Shown one piece after another: positions 57,292-64,000 of a stretch of 64,000 nucleotides of DNA. Under the pieces are notes generated by a model, which made no database searches, was not told where the DNA came from, and saw nothing but the letters and a program-made list of their open reading frames with translations. Origin of the DNA: Streptomyces griseus (GTDB taxonomy: Bacteria > Actinomycetota > Actinomycetes > Streptomycetales > Streptomycetaceae); NCBI RefSeq assembly GCF_900460065.1, contig NZ_UAVD01000036.1, forward strand, positions 62,001-126,000, given 5' to 3'. The translations under genes and the position numbers were made by a program. Position 1 is the first letter of the stretch; the number at the start of each line of letters is the position of its first letter.

Positions 57292-57920
57292 CGACGAGAG
57301 CTGTTACAGGTTTCTCTACCTCATCAAGGCACCCGGCTGCGCTCCGCTCCGCCGGGCGCGCTTCCCGGCTCTGGCTGCGCCCGCGCTCCTGCCTTCGGCC
57401 CGCTCGGCGCTGCCGCCGCCGACGCGCGCCCGCTGTGTAGGCCCGTTGGGCATGAGACGAGAACCAAGTCCGCGGCTTCACGACGATGCCTCCGGCGGGG
57501 GCGCTCAGACTCCGGGATGGACGGGGCACCGCTCGCGAGTGCCGGCCGGAGCGGGGCGAGCGTCGAGGGGGCTCCCATCCCGACCACCTTCGACCCAGGC
57601 AGAGCCGAGCAGTCGCGGCCCAGGGCGTCAAGGTCGTTCGTACAGTGGCGCGCTCCACCTTGACGCCCTGAACCACGACCGCTCCACGGTGTGTGGGTCG
57701 AAGGCGGACGGGATGGGAGCTGGGGTGAGTGGTGGGTCCTGGTGCGGAGTCCCTATAGCGCCGAGAGCACAGGCATGAACTGCTACCACGCATGCGTCCC
57801 GCCACTCGCAATGAGCAACGGGACGCTGGGGGTGTGTTGACCACGGGTCTGAGTCCGCCGGAAGCGTGTCCCAATTTAAGTCACGTATAGGCCACAAAGC
57901 AAGGCGCCTGAGGGACAGAA
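57292..57920. other. 629-bp non-coding region with nested inverted repeats
   Basis: Contains a large nested inverted repeat (57572-57719). The left half is GC-rich, and the last 100 bp are AT-richer. I see no coding frame I support. In pSAM2-like elements the clt locus and the replication origin are cis sites in non-coding parts, so this is a candidate for one of them. Confidence 0.6.
57572..57719. repeat. Nested inverted repeats: 26-bp outer arms, 14-bp inner arms
   Basis: The outer arms 57572-57597 and 57694-57719 (CTCCCATCCCGACCACC... against its complement) match at 24 of 26. The inner arms 57621-57634 and 57657-57670 (CAGGGCGTCAAGGT / ACCTTGACGCCCTG) are perfect, with a 22-nt loop. The whole could fold into one cruciform. 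Confidence 0.85.
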
Positions 57921-59012
57921 TCAGTCGACCTGTGCTGCGACAGAACCAACGACCTTCTCCGCTAGCAGCGGCGGCACGCAGTTGCCTACCTGCGCTTGCA
58001 CCGAGGTGCGCTTCCCCACGAACTCGAATTCATCGGGAAAAGTGAACAGACGCTTCAGCTCCGGTACCCGAAGGCGCCTGTTCTCCCAGTGAAACGGTCC
58101 GATATAAGGGCCAGGCTGAGCCTGGATAGTGGGAGCAGGGCGATTGGGATCCAACTTGAGCAGGAAGGACCAATACTTCGATCGCCACTTGAATTCAGGG
58201 TTCTGATGCCCACGCTCTTCGGTGTAATGGAGATAGTTTTCCCCTGGGGGAATATCGGGCAACAGGTGACCGTACTTTCCGGCGACGACTTCGCCCGGCT
58301 CCGGTTCTGCCATCAGCCCCTCGAGCGCCTGACTCGTCGTAACGTGAGGCTGCTCCGTTGTCCCGGTGGCGCGGCGCTCCCACTTTCCGCCATGAGTTGG
58401 ATCTGGATGCTGGGGAACTTTTTTGCCTTTAGGCACCCCAATCAAAAAGAGCCTTGGCCTAGCCTGTGGAACACCAAAATCTGCCGCATTCAGAACTTTC
58501 GACTCACATGCGTAGCCAGCCTCGTCGATTTCCTTGAGCAAACGCTCATACGCAGGCCGCGACGCCTTATTGTTAAACGTTAGGGCGTAGACGTTTTCCA
58601 GGACGAAGGCACGCGGCTTTCCTTCGCGCAAGATTCGCGTATAGGACTGCAGCAGGGAAGCTCCGGGATCGAGACCCTTGCGCTTGTACTCAAGCCAGAA
58701 GCCAGACTTAGAAAATGGGGTGCAAGGAGGGCCGCCCACCAGTAGATCTGGACGCTCACGACCCTTGAGGCCAGCGGCGCCGAGAAGCTCCTTTGTGGGG
58801 ACTTCCAAGATGTCTCGCTGGATCACTTCGGACTGGAGGTGGGAGAAGTTCTTCTCCATCGTGGCCACGGCGTCGGCGTTGTGCTCGACAGCGGCACGTA
58901 CCTCGTAGCCCGCCGCTTCCACACCGAGGTCGAGTCCGCCGGCGCCGGAGAACAATGAGATTGCGATGCCATGACTTGTCACAGAGGACAGAGTGCCAGA
59001 CGTGACTGACAT
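57921..59012 (-). CDS. C5-cytosine DNA methyltransferase of restriction-modification pair
   Basis: A 363-aa m5C methyltransferase. Motif I ISLFSGAGGLDLGVEAAGYE, motif IV LLVGGPPCTPFSKSGFW with the catalytic Cys, motif VI RAFVLENVYALTF, motif VIII VPQARPRLFLIGVPKG, and motif X SVQAQVGNCVPPLLAEKV are all present. A target recognition domain lies between VIII and IX. ATG 59012 is chosen; GTG 59039 is the longer option. It is divergent from the SacI-like nuclease, which it should protect against. GC content is lower than that of neighbouring genes, suggesting recent acquisition. Confidence 0.92.
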   Translation of the reverse strand: MSVTSGTLSSVTSHGIAISLFSGAGGLDLGVEAAGYEVRAAVEHNADAVATMEKNFSHLQSEVIQRDILEVPTKELLGAAGLKGRERPDLLVGGPPCTPFSKSGFWLEYKRKGLDPGASLLQSYTRILREGKPRAFVLENVYALTFNNKASRPAYERLLKEIDEAGYACESKVLNAADFGVPQARPRLFLIGVPKGKKVPQHPDPTHGGKWERRATGTTEQPHVTTSQALEGLMAEPEPGEVVAGKYGHLLPDIPPGENYLHYTEERGHQNPEFKWRSKYWSFLLKLDPNRPAPTIQAQPGPYIGPFHWENRRLRVPELKRLFTFPDEFEFVGKRTSVQAQVGNCVPPLLAEKVVGSVAAQVD

Positions 59013-59138
59013 CGAGGGCCGAGACCCTCGAATCTGCACGCTGCGTGTTGAGCTGCGGGCGCAGAGTACCTAGAGGAGGGCAGGTGTGCGACCCTGGGCG
59101 CCGTCACGCCAAGTCGACCATGACGCTCGGGGAGAAAC

Positions 59139-60332
59139 ATGCCGCAACACGGGGGCAAAAAGGTACTCAAGGTAAATAAGGGACAGGCGCAAGCCAAGTT
59201 CCTCGAAGCGCTTGCGCTTGCTCAGTCTGGAAGTGACGAACTTCCCAACGAGTGGATCGTACGTACTCGCCAGGTTGGGCACGCTAGCAACGCAACGAAC
59301 ACGCCCCTTCTGGGGACAGCACTGCTAGCCAAAGCAACCAACAAAGACATCAACGCTCTTGCCCTCCAAACCGCGGTTCACCGCGGTTACTCCGCCCGTG
59401 GCGTGGCCAAGGGCGTACTGGTGCCGATGTGTGTCGAGCATCAGATCGACCTCCGGACAACCGGGGCTGAACCGCTAAACAATCAGCCTTTCTTCTCCAA
59501 GGCGCAGGTGATTAAAGATCTAATTCCAGAAAGTAAGCCCACAGCCCGAAGTGAACTCGAGTTCTTGATTCAATGCCTCGAAGCTGCCGACTACCTGGAA
59601 GGAGAAAGCGCACTATACGCCCTTGCCGCCTTCCTACGGGTACGGATCGAGGACGGCAATAAGGCCACCGTTCTTACGCTGGCGGGAAGCATTCTGACGC
59701 TTCCCATACTGAGCGGGCTGACGCGAGATTTTATTAACAAAAACCGCGAGGGAGGTCGCCGGGGTCAAGCCTTGGTGGCAGCCTGCCTGGACCTCGTGCA
59801 TCCAGGAATGGTTCGCGCTGACGCGATCAACGACCCTAGCCGAAAAATCCCAGGCGACGTGGCGATCGAGATCACAGAAGAACCTAACGGCGCGGACTTG
59901 CTAATTCCCTTCCCTGAAAAACATGAATCGACCAAGGAATCAAAAAACACAACTGTCGTATTGAGCGCAGAAGCAAAACAGAAAGTGGTCACGCAAAGCG
60001 AAATTCTGCAATTCGCTGAACGTCTAGCAGCGGCAGGGATCGGTAAAGGCTTGTACGTCGCAGTAGATCCTAACCAAGCAGACCTAGAAGTTGAGGAACT
60101 CACACAAAAGACGCAGGACCGTAACGGTGTCACTTTGAGGGTTATCACCGATCCAGAGCGACTACTAGAAGAGGCCATCCAGTGGTCACCCTTCCCGCTT
60201 GAGCAGTGCCTCCAGTCTTTTCCTCAGCTACTCGTTCAACGGCTGAAAGACTTCCATTGTGGAAAAGACAGTCAATACGAGTGGGCAGACTTGCTCTCCG
60301 CCGCTGCCTCGGAGGCCGATCTTGATCAGTGA
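59139..60332 (+). CDS. SacI-family restriction endonuclease
   Basis: A 397-aa protein that from memory resembles the type II enzyme SacI (recognition GAGCTC), known from Streptomyces achromogenes. Matching stretches are GVLVPMCVEHQIDL, GAEPLNNQPFFSKAQ, GGRRGQALVAACLDLVHPG and NDPSRKIPGDVAIEI. The last contains a plausible PD-(D/E)XK-like acidic pair, with a Lys in VLSAEAKQKV following. Codon usage is AT-rich compared with the backbone (runs such as aaaaaacaca). It faces away from its methyltransferase, with 126 bp between, room for two promoters. The specificity is inferred by similarity only. Confidence 0.8.
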   Translation: MPQHGGKKVLKVNKGQAQAKFLEALALAQSGSDELPNEWIVRTRQVGHASNATNTPLLGTALLAKATNKDINALALQTAVHRGYSARGVAKGVLVPMCVEHQIDLRTTGAEPLNNQPFFSKAQVIKDLIPESKPTARSELEFLIQCLEAADYLEGESALYALAAFLRVRIEDGNKATVLTLAGSILTLPILSGLTRDFINKNREGGRRGQALVAACLDLVHPGMVRADAINDPSRKIPGDVAIEITEEPNGADLLIPFPEKHESTKESKNTTVVLSAEAKQKVVTQSEILQFAERLAAAGIGKGLYVAVDPNQADLEVEELTQKTQDRNGVTLRVITDPERLLEEAIQWSPFPLEQCLQSFPQLLVQRLKDFHCGKDSQYEWADLLSAAASEADLDQ

Positions 60333-60486
60333 TCCCAGACTCAGAGTCAGGTAGGAGCCAGCGTCCCGATGAGTGTCTAACTGCGTGACAACGCAGGCAG
60401 CCGGCTGCGGACAACCACGGATGCCGGTGGATGATCAGCCCAGGCCAGAGGACCCCGGGCCCCAGGTCGAGCACTCCCCGAGTTGC

Positions 60487-60533
60487 TTCGGGACGAAGAG
60501 GTCGTGGGTTCAAATCCCGCCACCCCGACAGCT
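60487..60533. repeat. attR: second copy of 47-bp tRNA-Pro core
   Basis: An identical copy of 48499-48545. It contains only the tRNA 3' part; upstream of it (agttgc) there is no acceptor or D arm, so it is not a tRNA gene. Confidence 0.93.
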
Positions 60534-60545
60534 GAAATAGCAGGT

Positions 60546-60580
60546 CAGGGGCCTGATCCACTTAGTGGATCAGGCCCCTG
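60546..60580. terminator. 17-bp hairpin just past attR
   Basis: CAGGGGCCTGATCCACT and AGTGGATCAGGCCCCTG form an almost unbroken stem. In the uninterrupted chromosome this would have been the tRNA-Pro terminator, so it marks the original downstream flank. Confidence 0.8.
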
Positions 60581-61439
60581 ACTCGTTTCTGGGGACGTCT
60601 TGGGAGCCATTTGGGAGCCGATCTCGGAACCCGGCTCCCAAACGGCTACTCCGCAGAATCCCCTACAAGGCCGCGCTGAGCGCTCAAAGCACGGCCGCCC
60701 TCGCCCCTGGCACCCTGTAGGCCGGTGGCCGCGCGGGCGTGTCCGCTGTCAGCCCAGCGCACCACAGCCACCGTGATTCGCGGCAGGCTGAAAGGCGGGG
60801 CGGCGACCGTTACCCGTGGTCACTGTCGGCGCCGGTAGCTGATCCGCATGGCGTAGCGCCGACTGGCATCAGTCACAGGGGACCGTGTAGGTGAGCTCGC
60901 GGCAGGAATGCTGGACATGGAGGGCGTGGCGCCCCCACCTGCAGGGCGCGGACGCGCAGCGCAGTCTTGACGACATCCACGCGATGGCCGGTGGGGCTGC
61001 CCCCATCGGGCGGCGTCTCGCTCGTAGGACCAGAGCATGGGGCCGTCACCGAAGAATTCGACGCAGCGGTCGAAGACAGCAGCGCGCATGCCTTTACCCT
61101 CCACGCCGGCGATCTCGTCGAACCAGACGCGACGATCCCTACGTCGCTCAGGTACTCGTCTCATCGGAGCACCGCGAGAGCGTTGACCACATAGTCCAAG
61201 GCCCGGCACGCCGCGCGAGTGAGGGTTCAGCGTCGGGGAGCGCACTACTCGGGCAGTTGTCGAGCCGTGGATGAGCAGCATGGCGCTGATGGCGATGGGC
61301 GCCTCACGCTGATCATGCCCGCTCACGCTGACCTACATTCCGTGTCACCGGAGGGTCGTCCCCGGACTGCCCCTTCCACCGTCACGGTTCCACATCAGGA
61401 CTTCCCAACTCCATTATTAACTCAGTAAGCTACATAGTT
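60581..61439. other. 859-bp region without a supported gene
   Basis: Chromosomal flank past the AICE. Minus-strand frames at 60820-61326 and plus-strand frames at 60891-61274 overlap each other, and neither has a domain or ribosome binding site; one minus piece (WFDEIAGVEGKGM, then FDRCVEFFGDGPMLWSYERD) is protein-like and could be a gene remnant. A likely -10 element (TACATA, 61430-61435) for the next gene ends the region. Confidence 0.5.
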
Positions 61440-61778
61440 ATGGACTTCACAATTATCAAGCACGCGGTCGAGGTCGACCACGGCATCAAGCGCCTCTCCA
61501 TGCACTTCATCAAGAAGCACGCTGCACCGGAACGAGCCCGGCTGAGCGCGGAGTTGTGTGCACAGATCGGTGAGGAGTTCGACAGGCTCGGGCTCTCCAC
61601 GCTGCCGCGAACGCTGCCGACTTCTGAGAATGAGTTCGTATGGGTCATCCAGCGCGACAGCGTTCTGGGCGAAGTCGCGGATGTCGCCGCCGCCTTGGCG
61701 CATCTGGACAAGCTCGGGATGAATCCTCTCCCCCAGGTGTTTGACAACTACCCCAAAGCCAAGAGCAACCTGAGCTGA
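61440..61778 (+). CDS. Unrecognised 112-aa protein
   Basis: A soluble, helical protein (DFTIIKHAVEVDHGIKRLSM, ELCAQIGEEFDRLGLSTLPR, VADVAAALAHLDKLGMNPLP). No family is recognised. TACATAGTT directly precedes the ATG and there is no ribosome binding site, which suggests a leaderless message. It is in the same direction as the next two genes. Confidence 0.6.
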   Translation: MDFTIIKHAVEVDHGIKRLSMHFIKKHAAPERARLSAELCAQIGEEFDRLGLSTLPRTLPTSENEFVWVIQRDSVLGEVADVAAALAHLDKLGMNPLPQVFDNYPKAKSNLS

Positions 61779-61971
61779 AGGGACGTACAAGCGCCACGTA
61801 CAACTCCCACATGCCGCGTACAGCAACAAGCGTATCTATGTTTCCTGAGCTAAAAAGTGACCTCGTGTGCTCGCGACTGGCCCGTATGGTGGTCTCAACA
61901 GGCGTCACAGGCAACCTTGGTGACGCCACAACACCTAGCCTCTTAGGCAACGGCACCGTCAGGAGTCACAG

Positions 61972-62652
61972 ATGAGCAACGCTGACGAGATACGCATCCC
62001 GCGTGACGAACCCATTTTCATCGTCGGTACCTCCGGACGGCTGCCACTTCGGACCATATGCGTGCTTGAACTGATGGGCTCAGAGGTTCCGTGGTACCGA
62101 CATAGATGGATCACTCTTCTCGGTGACCGTCTACGAATTGCCACGACAGAGCCGATACCACATCCAAGCAGGATCGTCAACGGCAAGTATGGCGCCCGTA
62201 CGAGGTCTGTCAACGTGAGAGCAGCGCAAGCGCTTGGCCAGCAGTGCGCCAGGCGATTCGCCGAGGCGCTGGATGAGTTCCCCAAACCTCTCATCGCCCA
62301 CATGCCCAAGCAACACTCGCAGCAGGCCGAACAGCGCATGCTCAGGTGGCTGTGCACTCGGCTCGCCGGACGCCCTTCAGGGCTGGCCGTCATCCATACC
62401 AGTCAGGGGATTACGTGGTACCGCCTCACGACGGACGGTCCGGTTTTGGAACCGCTGCCTCCGGAATCACCTGCACTGATGGCTCTCCCCTGCCCTGCTG
62501 CTGAGGTGGAGCTACTCCTGACACCCGCAAAACTCGGGGCTTACGCCGCTTATCAACATCGGTGCTACCCACACGTGAGCTACAGGCCGACCTGGCTCCC
62601 CCTTGAGCTGCCTTGGGCAGATGAGGATATCGCACAAGAAATCTTGACATAG
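61972..62652 (+). CDS. Unrecognised 226-aa protein
   Basis: A soluble protein with a beta-rich N-terminus (EPIFIVGTSGRLPLRTICVL), a central helical basic part (NVRAAQALGQQCARRFAEAL), and a C-terminal part with ITWYRLTTDGPVLEPLPPE and a Tyr/Pro-rich end. I do not recognise it. AGGAGTCACAG precedes ATG 61972. It lies 87 bp before the next gene and probably shares its operon. Confidence 0.65.
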   Translation: MSNADEIRIPRDEPIFIVGTSGRLPLRTICVLELMGSEVPWYRHRWITLLGDRLRIATTEPIPHPSRIVNGKYGARTRSVNVRAAQALGQQCARRFAEALDEFPKPLIAHMPKQHSQQAEQRMLRWLCTRLAGRPSGLAVIHTSQGITWYRLTTDGPVLEPLPPESPALMALPCPAAEVELLLTPAKLGAYAAYQHRCYPHVSYRPTWLPLELPWADEDIAQEILT

Positions 62653-62739
62653 CGGCCCGGCGGCGAGTTCACGCGACTCGCCGCCCTCCGCTATGACCGC
62701 TGCAGACCAATTTGGACACAACATTGGAGATCTGTGCCC

Positions 62740-64000
62740 ATGACCACTGGCAAACCCGCTTCCCTTTCCATCGACGTCCCCTGGGGGACGGACGCAATCC
62801 GGGTAACCAACATCTCGCCCCACCTCCCTGCCGACTCGACGGACAGCCATGGCGAGGTGGTGACCGCAGCAGGCCGGGCCAATCCGAGCACCTGGCTGCC
62901 GGACACTTCATGGGGAGCCATAGCGCGTGCAACAACTCGCCCCGACGCATTGGCGGTTCAGCTCCGCCCGACGGCGGACGAGCCCTCGGGTCTCCTGATG
63001 ATCGAAAACGTCGAAGGAGCGACACTGCGGTCGGTTGTCACCCGTGTCCTGCTGAGCGAACTGTTCCCCGGTCCACAGCCCCGTACTGGCATGGAGGTAT
63101 CGGAGGTTCCCGACCCGCAGGTACACGGGATCATCCATGAGGGCCGTCCCGGTGCGATCGTGCAGTACCGCTACGAGAGCCTCGCCCACCTTCGAAACCA
63201 CGTGTGGCAGACCATCCACGCGACGCTGTCACTGAACAGCTACGCGACTTCCATCCTCACACGCTCCGTCACCCGCAACCTGATCACCCATCCTGTCGAG
63301 ATCGTCTTCGAGGACGGTACGGAGGCGATCCACCTTCTCGTCGTCCGTGACGGCATCACGCGACTCGCCAGCGCCTGGGCGGTCCTAGCCGGGCATGGGG
63401 CCGACCCCGCCTCGGTAGCCACCCTGGCCACCGAGGCACTGCTCGGCAGCCCTTCTGCGGCAGGGACGTCTACAGGCCCCGGTCTCGGACAGCGTCTGGC
63501 AACCAGCCGGGCTCAGTGGCGGCAGGAACTGCGGGAAGAATTCCAAGATGAGATGAAGGGGGCCACGCCCGGGCTTCGGGCCGCTCAGATTGCCCAGTCC
63601 TACGTCGTTCCGGCGCAGATCGCCGTCGGGGTCGAGGGGCACGAGGGCCGCGTGCTGTCTCCCGAGGACATTTTTGACGACGCCATTCGTTCAGTACTGG
63701 CTTCTGTACACGTCGAGTTCAAGCAGTGGGACGCGGCGGCCCAAAATGTCGAGGTCGTCACCCGAGCCCTGAAGCGGATCATCCAGCAAGGCGACCCGCG
63801 ATGGAACACAGCCGAACTCCAGGCGGTCTACGGGCTTGCCGTCGGCCGCATCCCCGTGGCCGAGCTCCCACAGCTATTCGGAGGTAACCCGGCTCCTCCC
63901 GGGACTGCTCTCTGGCGTGCCATCTACCTGGTCAGCGCCCTGACGCGGCCGGATCTCCTGGAGCTTCTCAAGGACCAGGCCAAGGCCATCAAGGGCGGCC
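62740..64000 (+). CDS. Unrecognised large protein, cut by window end
   Basis: At least 420 residues from ATG 62740; the frame is open at the right edge. The N-terminal 90 residues are beta-rich. A segment EDGTEAIHLLVVRDGITRLA (about 188-207) resembles the DG-x-x-R loop of ParB/DndB-like folds, but one loop is not proof. Later parts are helical (AQWRQELREEFQDEMKG, ALKRIIQQGDPRWNTAELQA). With the two preceding genes it forms a co-directional group beside the AICE. Confidence 0.65.
   Translation, partial: MTTGKPASLSIDVPWGTDAIRVTNISPHLPADSTDSHGEVVTAAGRANPSTWLPDTSWGAIARATTRPDALAVQLRPTADEPSGLLMIENVEGATLRSVVTRVLLSELFPGPQPRTGMEVSEVPDPQVHGIIHEGRPGAIVQYRYESLAHLRNHVWQTIHATLSLNSYATSILTRSVTRNLITHPVEIVFEDGTEAIHLLVVRDGITRLASAWAVLAGHGADPASVATLATEALLGSPSAAGTSTGPGLGQRLATSRAQWRQELREEFQDEMKGATPGLRAAQIAQSYVVPAQIAVGVEGHEGRVLSPEDIFDDAIRSVLASVHVEFKQWDAAAQNVEVVTRALKRIIQQGDPRWNTAELQAVYGLAVGRIPVAELPQLFGGNPAPPGTALWRAIYLVSALTRPDLLELLKDQAKAIKGG

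Larger units (their letters stand above)
48499..60533. mobile_element. Actinomycete integrative and conjugative element (AICE), about 12 kb
   Basis: A pSAM2-like element inserted at the tRNA-Pro 3' end, bounded by a perfect 47-bp direct repeat (48499-48545 and 60487-60533). Gene order is classical: int, xis and repSA on the minus strand, then spread/transfer genes and traSA, then a divergent GntR repressor (korSA-like) with palindromic operators. A GNAT gene and a SacI-like restriction-modification pair are cargo. Replication is probably impaired because repSA has an 11-bp duplication (51184-51216). Confidence 0.92.

Noticed and set aside
60487..60540. Second tRNA-Pro gene
   Set aside because: Only the 3' part of the tRNA is present; no acceptor 5' strand or D arm upstream. 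It is the attR copy.
60820..61326. 168-codon minus-strand frame past attR
   Set aside because: Mixed composition, overlapped by other frames, no ribosome binding site; at most a gene remnant.

Overview
The window is high-GC DNA from a Streptomyces chromosome. Three independent marks support this: bldG (2482-2835), wblA (42461-42811) and a conjugative element of the pSAM2 type (48499-60533). Gene order from the proton-pumping pyrophosphatase through bldG, the Tad-like pilus genes, acsA, crp and wblA to the penicillin-binding protein follows, from memory, the S. coelicolor SCO3547 to SCO3580 stretch. Against that conserved backbone, two inserted elements stand out.

Layout. 1-2835 (minus strand): hppA (3' end outside the window), an anti-sigma-type ATPase and bldG. 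2915-5383: a DEAD-box helicase. 5346-20659 (minus): a Tad/Flp-type pilus or secretion operon, in transcription order cpaE-like, tadA, tadB, tadC, DUF4244, tadE and a TadE-like gene. This operon is cut in the middle of the 88-codon DUF4244 gene by a 9.55-kb Tn554-like element (about 6695-16253). The two gene halves can be rejoined exactly across a shared GGTT.

21159-47531 is ordinary core genome: a HAD phosphatase, a degenerate Fic-like protein, a MinD/CooC-type ATPase, a deacetylase lipoprotein, acsA, nhaA, a holin-like membrane protein, an epoxide-hydrolase-like protein, a MarP-like protease, two NUDIX proteins, nth, crp, a metallo-beta-lactamase protein, RidA, two ArsA/Get3-like ATPases, wblA, a bifunctional penicillin-binding protein, a GatB/YqeY protein and a metallophosphoesterase. 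A Pr6Pr-type membrane protein and tRNA-Pro(CGG) follow. The tRNA 3' end is the attachment site of the second element, a 12-kb actinomycete integrative and conjugative element (AICE) carrying int, xis, a frameshifted repSA, transfer and spread genes, traSA, a korSA-like repressor and a SacI-type restriction-modification pair. A 47-bp direct repeat marks its ends. Beyond 60533 lie a stretch with no gene I can support and three unrecognised genes, the last cut by the window end.

The best candidates for an undescribed system are in the Tn554-like element. It has three overlapping transposition genes (two tyrosine recombinases and a coiled-coil protein) followed by four cargo genes in two convergent pairs. 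One pair is an unrecognised 217-aa protein with an HTH plus ImmA/IrrE metallopeptidase protein. The other is a PD-(D/E)XK nuclease-like protein with an unrecognised partner that may be DNA-binding. Both look like two-gene defence or toxin-antitoxin modules, but that role is inferred from architecture and location only.
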